DNA of 64,000 nt. Source: Methylomarinum sp965277025 (lineage in GTDB: Bacteria; Pseudomonadota; Gammaproteobacteria; Methylococcales; Methylomonadaceae). The notes under the pieces were generated by a model. The model did not search any database and was not told the origin of the DNA. It saw nothing but the letters and a program-made list of their open reading frames with translations. Below, one piece after another: positions 34,193-43,184 of this stretch; the stretch's first letter is position 1, and each line of letters opens with the position of its first letter. Position numbers and translations under genes: made by a program. The DNA is taken from NCBI GenBank assembly GCA_965277025.1, contig OZ255706.1, positions 1,364,001 through 1,428,000 on the forward strand, written 5' to 3'.

Positions 34193-34749
34193 AAAGGCTT
34201 TTTGATATATTGCTTGCGGGTATTTTGACAGTGATTTTTTTACCGCTGATCGGTTTATTGTCACTGGCGGTTAAATTAACCTCTCCGGGGCCGGTGCTGT
34301 ATTGGTCTGACCGGGTTGGCAAGGACAACAAGATTTTCAAGATGCCCAAATTCCGCAGTATGAAGGTCGATACGCCGGCAGTCGCCACCCATTTGTTGCA
34401 AAATCCTGAGCAGGTTCTGACGCCAATCGGTCAATTTCTACGTAAATCCAGCCTGGATGAACTGCCGCAATTATGGAGTATTTTAAAAGGCGATATGAGT
34501 TTCGTCGGCCCAAGGCCGGCCTTGTTCAATCAGGATGATTTAATCCCGCTCAGAACCGAAAAGGGCGTGCACAAACTGGTGCCCGGATTGACTGGCTGGG
34601 CGCAGATCAATGGGCGGGATGAATTGCCGATTCCTGACAAGGTTGAGTTGGATAGCGAATATATGCAACGGCAGTCATTTGGCTTTGATTTGATGATTCT
34701 GTGGTTGACTTTTGTGAAAGTCATCAAAAAAGAAGGGGTAAGTCATTAA
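34189..34749 (+). CDS. Initiating sugar-phosphate transferase (bacterial sugar transferase, PglC-like)
   Basis: A 186-residue monotopic membrane enzyme that loads the first sugar-1-phosphate onto undecaprenyl phosphate. The N-terminal hydrophobic hairpin is about 5-30 (DILLAGILTVIFLPLIGLLS, then SPGPVLYWSDRVGK); the catalytic region has FKMPKFRSMKVDT, RKSSLDELPQLWSILKGDMS and FVGPRPAL. Short length matches the PglC/WcaJ C-terminal type. It follows the MNT gene by overlap. It is the last intact gene of the glycan operon before the repeat region. Confidence 0.88.
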   Translation: MKRLFDILLAGILTVIFLPLIGLLSLAVKLTSPGPVLYWSDRVGKDNKIFKMPKFRSMKVDTPAVATHLLQNPEQVLTPIGQFLRKSSLDELPQLWSILKGDMSFVGPRPALFNQDDLIPLRTEKGVHKLVPGLTGWAQINGRDELPIPDKVELDSEYMQRQSFGFDLMILWLTFVKVIKKEGVSH

Positions 34750-34956
34750 CTGAATGTTACGCAGATTTAGATATATAACCGTTTCCTAAGTAATCACTTC
34801 TTACTGTATCGTTCCCATGCTCTGCGTGGGAACGTGCGCGGTGACGCTCCGCGTCACGGAACGCGGGAGCGTTCCTGAATGGGTTCCCACGGAGACCGTG
34901 GGAACCATGTTCCCTGTGAGAGGGTGAGTGGGAATGGACACTGTAACCCTGGGAAC
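34750..34956. repeat. Cluster of REP-like palindromes
   Basis: Three hairpins follow each other without a gene. CGTTCCCA at 34810-34817 pairs with TGGGAACG at 34827-34834. GTGACGC-TCC-GCGTCAC spans 34841-34857. GGTTCCCACGG-AGA-CCGTGGGAACC spans 34882-34906. The GTTCCCA...TGGGAAC core recurs at 39707-39732. Such GTTCCCACGC-type repeats are dispersed in many gammaproteobacterial genomes. The cluster has displaced the promoter and N-terminal end of the following aminotransferase gene. Confidence 0.7.
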
Positions 34957-35119
34957 GATTGTAAAGAATTTTCAGCCTGGGTTGGCGTTAAGCATGCTGT
35001 TGCCATGGCAAATGGAACATTGGCTTTGGAAGCGGCTTTACACGCGCTTGAACTCAAATTCGGCGATGAGGTTATTGTTAGTCCCCGGACATTTATCGCG
35101 TCAGTTTCTTCGATTATCA
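34957..35119 (+). pseudogene. DegT-type sugar aminotransferase, 5' part
   Basis: The coding sequence begins in mid-protein at NDCKEFSAWVGVKHAVAMAN and runs to SPRTFIASVSSI at 35119. The first 35-40 residues are missing, replaced by REP-like repeats. An IS is inserted with a TATCA duplication (35115-35119 and 37592-37596); removing it rejoins the frame with SVGAAPVFADIS. The protein is a PLP-dependent aminotransferase of the PglE/perosamine-synthase type. The rest is at 37592-38492. Confidence 0.8.
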
Positions 35120-36020
35120 TAGAAGTTACGCATTGACAACAGATCGAAATTTTGGGTTTAAATGATTCATATTTGGCATAAAGGTGTCGATAAACGAAGC
35201 CATAACATCGTTGAATAAATTCCGCTGTACGCCATAGCAATTATTAATCACGTCTGCAAAGCTCAATTTTTGTAATTGAACAAAGCCACAAATTGCAGAA
35301 AAAATATGATTATTTATTGCTCTTTTATTGCGAACCTGGAACCGCTCAATATTACACACCTGCTTTATTGCCCGATGATATTGCTCAATCTGCCAATGCC
35401 TATCATGTTGTTCGGTAAATGCTTTCTTGTCAAAAACAGCGGTTTTTTCTTCATCAGGTAGTGAACTTATGTAATGGCGAACTTGTTCTTTCAAGGTCGT
35501 CCGAAATAATTTCACATACCCAAAATTTTTGAGCCAAACCATTAAGCCGTCTTCCGGGATTTCTAATTGCCTGACTTGAACCCATGAACCTTTTTCAACA
35601 GAGACTAATCGATTACCTTCCACTGCAAAGAATAATCCTGTCTGATGATTTCTTATCAATTTAAGATTATCCACGCAACTGTACCAGCTATCTCCTGTTA
35701 CAAAACCAGGTTCTAGTCCCCAAGCTAATACTTCGGTCAGCATGTCTTGAAAATAGTCATTTTTTGTCTTTCCTTCCGCCTTATCGACCACCCGGAAATT
35801 CAGTGGTTGGTGTTTTCCTTGAATGTCTGTGTAGTACAACGTGACAAGATTGATTCCCTTGACTGCTCCATGATGTTTTCCCGACCAAAAATAACTGACA
35901 TATGCCATATATTGGCTATAAGGTTTATCAAGAACACTATCGTCAACACTCAAGGTATAGTGGACCCCGTAATCCGGACAATAGTTTAAACTATGACTAT
36001 TGAAAAAAGAGGTACAAAAA

Positions 36021-36314
36021 ATGAGCGAAAAAAAACGGAAAACCTTTAGCGGGGCGCAAAAGGCCAAAATCGCGCTGGAAGCGGTTAAGAACATCAAAAC
36101 GATCAATGAGATTGCTCAAGAGAATGAAGTCCATCCATCTCAGGTAAGCCAATGGAAAAAGGAACTGTTGGCCAATGCGGGAAGCCTGTTTGAAGGCAAA
36201 CGCGGGCCGAAAGCGGTGAAGGCGCAAGACAATCCGGACCGTCTGTACGCCAAAATCGGGCAGTTGAATATGGAACTGGATTGGCTTAGAAAAAAGTCCG
36301 GGATCAGCCTATGA
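36021..36314 (+). CDS. IS3-family OrfA (copy 2)
   Basis: A 97-residue HTH protein from the ATG at 36021, the same as 14262-14555 except Arg for Glu in LRKKSGISL. Arg is the residue usual in the family at this place, so this copy may be nearer to the active form. It overlaps orfB by ATGA. Confidence 0.85.
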   Translation: MSEKKRKTFSGAQKAKIALEAVKNIKTINEIAQENEVHPSQVSQWKKELLANAGSLFEGKRGPKAVKAQDNPDRLYAKIGQLNMELDWLRKKSGISL

Positions 36315-37231
36315 TCACGCGTCAAAGCTGGGTGGATCAAAAAGATGAGTTGGCGTTAAGTCGGCAATGCCAGTTATTGAACGTTACCCGCTCAGTAATC
36401 CATGAACAGAAAAAACGCCAACAACAGCCGGTGTCTGCTGAAGATCAGCAACTGTTGCGGTTGCTCGACGAAGAATATACCCGGCATCCTTTTTATGGCT
36501 CACGCCGTATGACAAAGTATTTACGCGGCCTTAACCATCAGGTCAACCGCAAACGGGTTCAGCGGCTGATGCGCATACTGGGGCTGGTCGGCATGGCGCC
36601 GGGCCCGAACACCAGTAAGCCGCATCCTGAGCATAAAGTCTATCCCTATCTGTTAAGAGGCGTCGAGGTGACACGCCCCAACCAGGTTTGGAGTACCGAC
36701 ATCACCTATATCCGGCTGCCGCAAGGATTTGTTTATCTGGTGGCCATCATGGATTGGTACAGCCGAAAAGTATTGGCATGGCAACTTTCCAATACCATGG
36801 ACAGCGCGTTTTGCGTAAATTGTCTGGAGCAGGCCATCAAGACCTATGGCACACCGGAGATATTTAATACCGACCAGGGCGCACAGTTCACCAGCGCGGA
36901 CTTCACCGGGGTATTGAGTCAGCATGGCGTGACCATCAGCATGGATGGCCGGGGACGGGCCCTGGACAATATCTTTGTTGAACGACTCTGGCGCACAGTG
37001 AAATATGAAGAAGTTTATTTGAAGCAATACGGCAACCTGCAAGCACTGTCAGCGGGGTTGACGGACTACTTTGCCTTTTACAACAGCGAACGACCGCATC
37101 AGTCGTTAGGCTATGAAACGCCAGACAGGGTTTATCAATTCGCCACGGGAGGTGGCGCTAAAATCGTGGATAAATATAATGCCGGCACTGCCAAGCAGAC
37201 GCCGGGTGAAAATATGGGCCAGAGCCATTGA
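36311..37231 (+). CDS. IS3-family transposase OrfB (copy 2)
   Basis: A 306-residue DDE transposase with all catalytic motifs (STDITYI, FNTDQGAQFTS, FVERLWRTVKYEEVY). It has RILGLVGMAP where copy 1 has RIPGLVGMAP; leucine is the more usual residue. Intact ends and target duplication suggest that this copy transposed recently. Confidence 0.9.
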   Translation: MITRQSWVDQKDELALSRQCQLLNVTRSVIHEQKKRQQQPVSAEDQQLLRLLDEEYTRHPFYGSRRMTKYLRGLNHQVNRKRVQRLMRILGLVGMAPGPNTSKPHPEHKVYPYLLRGVEVTRPNQVWSTDITYIRLPQGFVYLVAIMDWYSRKVLAWQLSNTMDSAFCVNCLEQAIKTYGTPEIFNTDQGAQFTSADFTGVLSQHGVTISMDGRGRALDNIFVERLWRTVKYEEVYLKQYGNLQALSAGLTDYFAFYNSERPHQSLGYETPDRVYQFATGGGAKIVDKYNAGTAKQTPGENMGQSH

Positions 37232-37591
37232 GCCTGACTGTTATGAGGGTTCTATCTTAAATTCTCTAATAATTTGTCTGGACAATGGGGTCCACTTTAA
37301 GGTTCCGCCCTTTAAATTCAGGCTTGCGCTGGCTTCATTGTATAAATCTCGCCCAGTGTAATGCTCCCGATTTAGAAATCGATTTACGCTATCATGTGAT
37401 ATTGACATGACTTCTCCTAATCGTCGACAACTAGCTTGTTTCGGCTCACTTAATAAAAAACCAATATACATGGGTAATGTACAGCAGGCTGTTGAGGGGC
37501 GTGTTATTTCTCTTATCAAGGTTTGCCTTGCATTGACTTTGGGATTTTTTAAACCCATAGTTTAACATTGCCTGTCAATGCGTAACGTCTA

Positions 37592-38492
37592 TATCAGTGT
37601 TGGCGCTGCGCCTGTTTTTGCCGATATTTCACCTGAGTCACAAAATATTACGCCTGAATCTATTCGCTCAGTCATGACGTCTAAAACAAAAGCCATTTTA
37701 TGTGTCCATTTAGCTGGGTGGCCATGTGACATGGAGGGCATAATGATGTTGGCTGAAGATCATGGATTGTATGTTATTGAGGATTGCGCACAAGCCCACG
37801 GCGCCAGCTACAAAGGGCGTTCAGTGGGGTCAATTGGTCATATTGGCACTTGGAGTTTCTGTCAGGACAAGATAATGACAACGGGTGGCGAAGGCGGCAT
37901 GGTAACGACGAATGATAGGGAGTTATGGTCTCGAATGTGGGCTTATAAGGATCATGGTAAGTCTTGGAATGCGGTTTTTGAGCGTAAACATACCCCCGGG
38001 TTTAGATGGGTGCATGAATCATTCGGTTCAAATTTCCGTATAACTGAAATGCAGGCGGCAATTGGTCGTATTCAGTTGAAACGAATGACAGAATGGAGTC
38101 TCGTCCGTCAGAAAAATACCTACAAAATCTGGGATGCTGCCAGAAACTGCACCGGCTTGAGAGTACCTCAGATACCAAAAGATATTCAGCATGCTGCATA
38201 TAAGTGCTATGTGTTTGTAAACGAAAGGCAATTGAAGCGAGGCTGGGATAGGGATCGAATTATTGCGGAAATCAACGCTTTCGGTGTGCCATGTTTTATG
38301 GGGTCCTGTTCTGAGGTTTACCTTGAAAAAGCTTTTGAAAAGACAGCTTTTCGTCCAACAGAGCGTTTGCCGGTGGCGAAAAAACTTGGAGAGAGCTCGT
38401 TAATGTTTTTAGTTCATCCAACATTAACCGCAAATGAGATTAATCAGACATGTCAGGTTCTTCGTCGGGTAATGAAAATGGCGGTATATTAA
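37592..38492 (+). pseudogene. DegT-type sugar aminotransferase, 3' part
   Basis: This continues from ISVGAAPVFADISPESQNIT through VHLAGWPCDMEGIM, EDCAQAHGASYKGRSVGSIG, the PLP lysine in TWSFCQDKIMTTGGEGG, and NFRITEMQAAIGRIQLKRM to the stop at 38492. The called ATG at 37578 is inside the IS end. The gene would make an amino sugar for the glycan, perhaps the sugar loaded by the adjacent transferase. With its 5' end lost and an IS inside, it is non-functional. Confidence 0.85.
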
Positions 38493-38507
38493 AAAAGTAC
38501 TTACAAG

Positions 38508-39536
38508 ATGAAAAAAAGCGATTTTAACTATTTTTTACCTGAGGAATTGATTGCCCAGCGGCCATTGGCTGAAAGATCAGCTTCTAGAATGTTGTGTATG
38601 GACAGAAACAGTGGCGAGCTTGATGATCGCTTTTTTCAGAATTTTATTGATTTGATAAACCCTGAAGACTTGTTGGTATTCAATAATACCCGGGTGATTC
38701 CCGCCCGAATGTTCGGACGAAAAGCGACTGGCGGTAAGGTTGAAATACTGCTGGAACGGGTGATCGATGAGGAACATGTTCTGGCGCATGTCAGGTCGAG
38801 CAAAGCACCAAAAGCAGGGGTTGAGATTTTGCTGGAGCAAGGTTTCAGGTGTCGGGTCGTTGGAAGAGAAGCAGATCTGTTTAAACTGGAATTTATTGGT
38901 GAGGCTTCAATTTATGACATTCTCGATAAAATTGGTCATATTCCTCTACCCCCCTATATTCAGCGAGAAGATGAACAACTGGATTTAGAGTGTTATCAAA
39001 CCGTTTTCGCCGAGCAAGCCGGCGCTGTCGCCGCACCAACCGCCGGACTGCATTTTGATGATGTCATGATGAAAAAGTTGGCCGACAAAGGCGTTCAAAA
39101 AACCTTTGTGACCTTACATGTGGGCAGTGGAACTTTTCAGCCGGTTCGGGTTGAAAATCTTTCCGAGCACATTATGCATAAGGAGTTTTTTTCAGTTTCC
39201 GCCGAAACGGTTGAACAGGTGCGAAAAACCCGGATAAATGGTGGGCGAGTGATCTGTATTGGCACCACATCGGTCAGGGCGCTGGAATCGGCCTCACAGC
39301 AGGGTGAATTACAAGCGGGTTGTGGCGATACTGATTTGTTTATTACGCCGGGCTATACATTTAAATCTGTCGATGCCTTGTTGACCAATTTCCATTTGCC
39401 GGAATCCACCTTGCTGATGTTAATTTCCGCTTTCGCCGGTTTCGATAATGTCATGCGGGCCTATCAGCATGCCGTTGAGAAAAACTATCGGTTTTTCAGT
39501 TACGGTGATACAATGTTTATCTACTCTCATTCGTAA
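38508..39536 (+). CDS. queA: QueA, S-adenosylmethionine:tRNA ribosyltransferase-isomerase
   Basis: A 342-residue enzyme of queuosine synthesis that adds the epoxycyclopentane ribosyl group from SAM to 7-aminomethyl-7-deazaguanine in tRNA. Family motifs: MKKSDFNYFLPEELIAQRPL, LVFNNTRVIPARMFGRK, HIPLPPYIQRED, AGAVAAPTAGLHFD, LHVGSGTFQPVRVE, HKEFFSVS and LLTNFHLPESTLLMLISAFAG. Full length. It starts 15 bp after the aminotransferase stop. The usual partner tgt is not next to it. It marks the return to core chromosome. Confidence 0.97.
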   Translation: MKKSDFNYFLPEELIAQRPLAERSASRMLCMDRNSGELDDRFFQNFIDLINPEDLLVFNNTRVIPARMFGRKATGGKVEILLERVIDEEHVLAHVRSSKAPKAGVEILLEQGFRCRVVGREADLFKLEFIGEASIYDILDKIGHIPLPPYIQREDEQLDLECYQTVFAEQAGAVAAPTAGLHFDDVMMKKLADKGVQKTFVTLHVGSGTFQPVRVENLSEHIMHKEFFSVSAETVEQVRKTRINGGRVICIGTTSVRALESASQQGELQAGCGDTDLFITPGYTFKSVDALLTNFHLPESTLLMLISAFAGFDNVMRAYQHAVEKNYRFFSYGDTMFIYSHS

Positions 39537-39706
39537 AAGAAGATTATGTCCATTTTTTAGTTGCGCTGAAGCATTGTGCAACTCGAATGCCTCAAAAATA
39601 TTGGCTTCCAATGTGTTTCGGCCGAGACTGGCATTAGCAAACGGTAGGAGGGATTCGCCGCAAGGTAATCTACCCTGTTACGGCGAAAATATTTCATCGT
39701 GTTGCT

Positions 39707-39732
39707 GGTTCCCAAGCTCCTGCTTGGGAACC
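39707..39732. repeat. REP-like hairpin
   Basis: Perfect 11-bp stem GGTTCCCAAGC and GCTTGGGAACC with a TCCT loop. Related to the repeat cluster at 34810-34906. Possibly also acts after queA to stabilise or end the transcript; there is no T-run. Confidence 0.7.
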
Positions 39733-40019
39733 TTGAACCAGAAGCTCCGCTTCAACAAAGCAACATCAAGCTAACTGGATAGGGTTTTTGGCTTTAAGAA
39801 CGCAAAGCGTGAAGTTTTGACGCGCCTACGCAGGACATGGACGCGATGATAAAGATGTGTAGGCAGATTTTAATGCCCTTGTTACGGTGGTTTGCTGACA
39901 CGAAACTACTCAACAACTATCCATTTTTACATCTGAAATTCGTTGGCAAACCGGGTGGGCAGCATAGTTTTTTCCAGTGCGATAAATTTGATGGATTATT
40001 TGTAACATCAGTTATTGAA

Positions 40020-40033
40020 TTGATTTAAGTCAA
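40020..40033. promoter_or_regulatory. FNR/Anr-like binding site upstream of coxB
   Basis: TTGATTTAAGTCAA matches the FNR/Anr consensus TTGAT-N4-ATCAA with one mismatch. It lies about 180 bp before the coxB start. It may place the oxidase operon under oxygen control. Single-site match, unproven. Confidence 0.4.
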
Positions 40034-40213
40034 AAGATTGTGTCAGCTAGACTGGATAGAAAACGAATGTTGAGGTAAGATTAACGAGTTAAGTCGTGAC
40101 TGTTACGGAAAAACCATAAAGATTGTAAAGGATGGCCTGTTTTTGGAAGGAGCAGGTCTACAGAGTCACAACAATCAGTTTATCATTAAATATTATAACC
40201 AGGAGGCTGCTCT

Positions 40214-41371
40214 GTGAAGAAAACAAGGCAACTGTTGTCTGGCATTACCCTGCTGATTTTGGGGGTGAGTACGGCATATGCGGATTACACACTCAATTTG
40301 ACCGAAGGGGTCACCAAAGTCAGTAAGGATGTCTACGAACTCCATATGCTGATTTTTTGGATTTGTGTGATCATCGGTATTGGCGTATTTGGAACCATGT
40401 TTTATTCGATTTATCATCATCGTAAATCGAAAGGACACAAGGCGGAACAGTTTCACCATAACACTACGGTGGAAATCATCTGGACCATTATCCCGACTGC
40501 TATTTTGATTGGTATGGCAATACCTGCGACGAAAACCATGTTGGAGATGGATGATGTTCAAGATGCCGATATGAGCATCAAGGTTACCGGTTGGCAGTGG
40601 AAATGGGAATATGAATACTTGGACAATGGCATTCATTTTTTCAGCAGTCTGGATGAGGCCAGTAACAAGGCGCGTCAGGTTGGATCGGGTATAGATCCAC
40701 GCACAGTATCAAATTATCTATTGGACGTTGATCATCCATTGGTAGTGCCGATCAACACCAAGATTCGCTTCTTGTTCACTGCGGCAGACGTTATTCATTC
40801 CTGGTGGGTGCCTGATTTGGGATGGAAAAAAGACGCTAATCCAGGATTTATCAATGATGCCTGGACGTTGATCGAAAAACCGGGTACTTACCGGGGGCAA
40901 TGTACTGAGTTATGTGGTAAAGATCATGCCTTTATGCCGATTGTCGTCGTCGCGATGGAAAAAGATGATTACAAAAAATGGGTAGAGCAACAAAAAGAAG
41001 CGGCTGTGGCGGAAGCCAATGCCGCCGAAAAAGAATGGTCTAAAGAAGATCTGATCGCGAAAGGTGAAACGATTTACGCCAATAATTGTGCGTCCTGCCA
41101 TATGCCTGATGGTTCAGGAATGCCTGGAACCTTTCCTGCAATCAAAGGAAGTCCGATTGTGACGGGTGATATCAAAGGACAAATTGACATCATGTTTAAT
41201 GGTAAAGGTATGATGCCAGCCTTTGGGCAAATGTTAAGTGCTGTTGATTTTGCCGCTGTATCTACGTTTATCCGTAATGGCCTGGGCAATTCTGTTGGCG
41301 ATATGGTGCAACCGTCTGAAATTGCAGCGATGCAGCAAGCTGCTGGCGCTAATGATGACGATGAAGAATAA
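40214..41371 (+). CDS. coxB: Cytochrome c oxidase subunit II with C-terminal cytochrome c domain
   Basis: A 385-residue protein. GTG start at 40214, 7 bp after AGGAGG. A signal peptide (to about residue 22) is followed by two membrane helices (about 45-70 and 85-110) and a cupredoxin domain with the CuA site: His in HSWWVPDLGWKKDANPG and GQCTELCGKDHAFMP (Cys, Glu, Cys, His, Met). A haem c motif NNCASCHMPDGSGMP (about 290-304) shows a fused cytochrome c, as in caa3-type oxidases. It accepts electrons from cytochrome c. First gene of the operon. Confidence 0.96.
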   Translation: MKKTRQLLSGITLLILGVSTAYADYTLNLTEGVTKVSKDVYELHMLIFWICVIIGIGVFGTMFYSIYHHRKSKGHKAEQFHHNTTVEIIWTIIPTAILIGMAIPATKTMLEMDDVQDADMSIKVTGWQWKWEYEYLDNGIHFFSSLDEASNKARQVGSGIDPRTVSNYLLDVDHPLVVPINTKIRFLFTAADVIHSWWVPDLGWKKDANPGFINDAWTLIEKPGTYRGQCTELCGKDHAFMPIVVVAMEKDDYKKWVEQQKEAAVAEANAAEKEWSKEDLIAKGETIYANNCASCHMPDGSGMPGTFPAIKGSPIVTGDIKGQIDIMFNGKGMMPAFGQMLSAVDFAAVSTFIRNGLGNSVGDMVQPSEIAAMQQAAGANDDDEE

Positions 41372-41425
41372 ACTTTTTTGTTTCTTTGCGATCTGAATTT
41401 ATAAAAAAACCAAGAGGTATTGAAT

Positions 41426-43030
41426 ATGTCTGCTGTAATAGCTGAACATGATGATCACCATGATCATGGCCCTGCAAAAGGGATACTCAGGTGGATAACA
41501 ACCACCAACCATAAAGATATCGGAACCTTGTATCTGTTTTTTGCTCTGCTCATGTTTTTTGTGGGTGGAACTATGGCATTGATAATTCGTGCTGAGTTAT
41601 TTCAGCCAGGAATGCAATTGGTTGAACCGCAGTTCTTTAATTCCATGACCACCATGCATGCATTGGTGATGGTGTTTGGCGCCGTGATGCCGGCTTTTGT
41701 CGGTTTGGCTAACTGGATGATTCCACTGATGATTGGCGCTCCTGATATGGCCTTGCCCAGAATGAACAACATGAGTTTCTGGATGCTGGTGGCCGGTATT
41801 TTGTTGATGGCCAGCACCTTGTTTATGGAAGGCGGCGGCCCTGCTGCGGGCTGGACGTTTTATCCACCGTTGGTGCTGCAAACTGGCAATGCATTGCCGT
41901 TCGCTATTTTTGCCGTCCATTTATTGGGGATATCCTCCATTATGGGTGCCATCAATATCATTGCGACTATCTTTAATATGCGCGCTCCTGGAATGGGGTT
42001 GATGAAAATGCCATTGTTCGTCTGGACATGGCTGATCACCGCCTTTCTACTGATTGCTGTAATGCCGGTCTTCGCCGGCGCCGTTACCATGCTGCTGACA
42101 GATCGTTTTTTTGATACCAGCTTTTTCGATGCAGCAGGTGGTGGTGACCCGGTTCTGTACCAGCATATTTTCTGGTTCTTCGGACATCCTGAAGTTTATA
42201 TTATGATTCTGCCAACTTTTGGTGTGGCATCGACGATTATTCCGGTTTTTGCTCGTAAGCCTCTGTTTGGTTATACCTCAATGGTCTGGGCGACTGGTTT
42301 TATCGCTTTCCTGTCATTCATTGTATGGGCTCATCATATGTTTACCGTCGGTATGCCAATTGCCGGTGAGTTATATTTCATGTACGCCACCATGCTGATT
42401 GCTATTCCGACAGGGGTGAAAATCTTTAACTGGACTGCGACTATGTGGAAAGGAGCGATGACGTTTGAAACGCCGATGTTGTTTTCCATCGCTTTTGTTG
42501 TGTTATTTACCATGGGTGGATTTACCGGCTTGATGATGGCGATTGCACCTAGTGATATGCAGTATCACGACTCCTATTTCATCGTGGCGCATTTCCACTA
42601 CACGCTGGTGCCTGCATCGATCTTTATTTTGATGGCGGCTGGTTATTTCTGGTTGCCCAAGTGGACAGGCAATATGTATAACGAGAGGCTGGCCAAGTTA
42701 CATTTTTGGTTGTCAGCTATCTCTGTCAATATTTTGTTTTTCCCTCAACATTTTCTGGGGCTGGCCGGCATGCCTAGACGTATTCCGGATTATGCAGTTC
42801 AATTTGCAGACTGGAATATGATTTCCAGTATCGGTGCATTCATCTATGGCTTTAGCCAATTACTGTTTGTCTATATTGTGATAAACACTATTCGTGGTGG
42901 TACTGGCAAAGCGACAGATGAAGTATGGGAGGATGCCAGTAAGCATGGCCTGGAATGGACATTACCATCTCCAACGCCATACCATACTTTCACAACACCT
43001 CCTGCTAAAATCCCAACGGAACATTTGTAA
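41426..43030 (+). CDS. coxA: Cytochrome c oxidase subunit I
   Basis: A 534-residue polytopic haem-copper oxidase subunit (12 helices). The ATG at 41426 (after AAGAGG) is chosen over the TTG at 41420. Haem a ligand His in TTMHALVMVFGAVMP; CuB/cross-linked site FWFFGHPEVYIMILP with the His-Tyr pair; VWAHHMFTVGMP, the two CuB histidines; DSYFIVAHFHYTLV carrying the haem a3 and haem a histidines. All are present. It reduces oxygen to water and pumps protons. Full length and intact. Confidence 0.97.
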   Translation: MSAVIAEHDDHHDHGPAKGILRWITTTNHKDIGTLYLFFALLMFFVGGTMALIIRAELFQPGMQLVEPQFFNSMTTMHALVMVFGAVMPAFVGLANWMIPLMIGAPDMALPRMNNMSFWMLVAGILLMASTLFMEGGGPAAGWTFYPPLVLQTGNALPFAIFAVHLLGISSIMGAINIIATIFNMRAPGMGLMKMPLFVWTWLITAFLLIAVMPVFAGAVTMLLTDRFFDTSFFDAAGGGDPVLYQHIFWFFGHPEVYIMILPTFGVASTIIPVFARKPLFGYTSMVWATGFIAFLSFIVWAHHMFTVGMPIAGELYFMYATMLIAIPTGVKIFNWTATMWKGAMTFETPMLFSIAFVVLFTMGGFTGLMMAIAPSDMQYHDSYFIVAHFHYTLVPASIFILMAAGYFWLPKWTGNMYNERLAKLHFWLSAISVNILFFPQHFLGLAGMPRRIPDYAVQFADWNMISSIGAFIYGFSQLLFVYIVINTIRGGTGKATDEVWEDASKHGLEWTLPSPTPYHTFTTPPAKIPTEHL

Positions 43031-43085
43031 CAGGAAGCGAATGTGATGGCTCTGGTGGATATTCGCCAGAGCCCGCATACTAAAA

Positions 43086-43184
43086 ATGACGACAAAAACA
43101 AAAAATATTCTGCTGGCAATTGTATTGGGAGCTATCGCTTTAGCCATTTATGTAAATGCAGTGCTGAAGGCATTATCGGAATGA
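43086..43184 (+). CDS. Small single-helix protein of the cox operon (cytochrome oxidase small assembly protein)
   Basis: A 32-residue frame: MTTKTKNILLAIVLGAIALA followed by IYVNAVLKALSE. It is one membrane helix with a basic N-terminus, between coxA and ctaG. Its stop codon overlaps the ctaG ATG (ATGA), which strongly suggests coupled translation. Short proteins in this position are annotated in proteobacteria as small cytochrome oxidase assembly proteins. It is below the size limit of the ORF search; the longer frame starting at 43043 is another frame. Confidence 0.7.
   Translation: MTTKTKNILLAIVLGAIALAIYVNAVLKALSE

Larger units (their letters stand above)
35956..37299 (+). mobile_element. 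IS3-family element, type 2, copy 2 (nested)
   Basis: A 1344-bp copy of the element at 14197-15540, with matching ends TATAGTGGACCCC and GGGGTCCACTTTA and a 3-bp duplication AGG (35953-35955 and 37300-37302). It carries complete orfA and orfB. Confidence 0.9.
35120..37591 (-). mobile_element. 19-bp-repeat IS, copy 2, itself interrupted by an IS3 element
   Basis: The left end TAGAAGTTACGCATTGACA starts at 35120 and the right end, ending CGTAACGTCTA at 37591, has one mismatch. The target duplication is TATCA. The transposase on the minus strand is split: C-terminal part 35126-35955 and N-terminal part 37303-37558 (MGLKNPKVNARQTLIREITR). An IS3 element at 35956-37299 with AGG duplications lies in the codons for GGTLSVDDS. 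Nested insertion gives the order of events: this IS first, IS3 later. Confidence 0.9.
39537..40213. other. 677-bp non-coding region between queA and coxB
   Basis: No supported gene. It holds a perfect REP-like hairpin GGTTCCCAAGC-TCCT-GCTTGGGAACC at 39707-39732, a second short hairpin around GAAGCTCCGCTTC (39740-39752), and an FNR/Anr-like box at 40020-40033. The coxB Shine-Dalgarno is at 40200-40206. The small frame 39837-40028 has no ribosome site and no recognisable product. Confidence 0.6.

Noticed and set aside
37241..37558. A 105-residue minus frame starting like the IS transposase.
   Set aside because: It is the N-terminal part of the interrupted transposase running into IS3 DNA, not a separate gene.
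39837..40028. 63-codon frame upstream of coxB.
   Set aside because: No Shine-Dalgarno, no motif, and it lies in a region with repeats and a regulatory box.
43048..43073. Hairpin GGCTCTGGTG...CGCCAGAGCC after coxA considered as a terminator.
   Set aside because: No T-run follows and the operon continues with coupled genes; at most an mRNA-processing or stability element.
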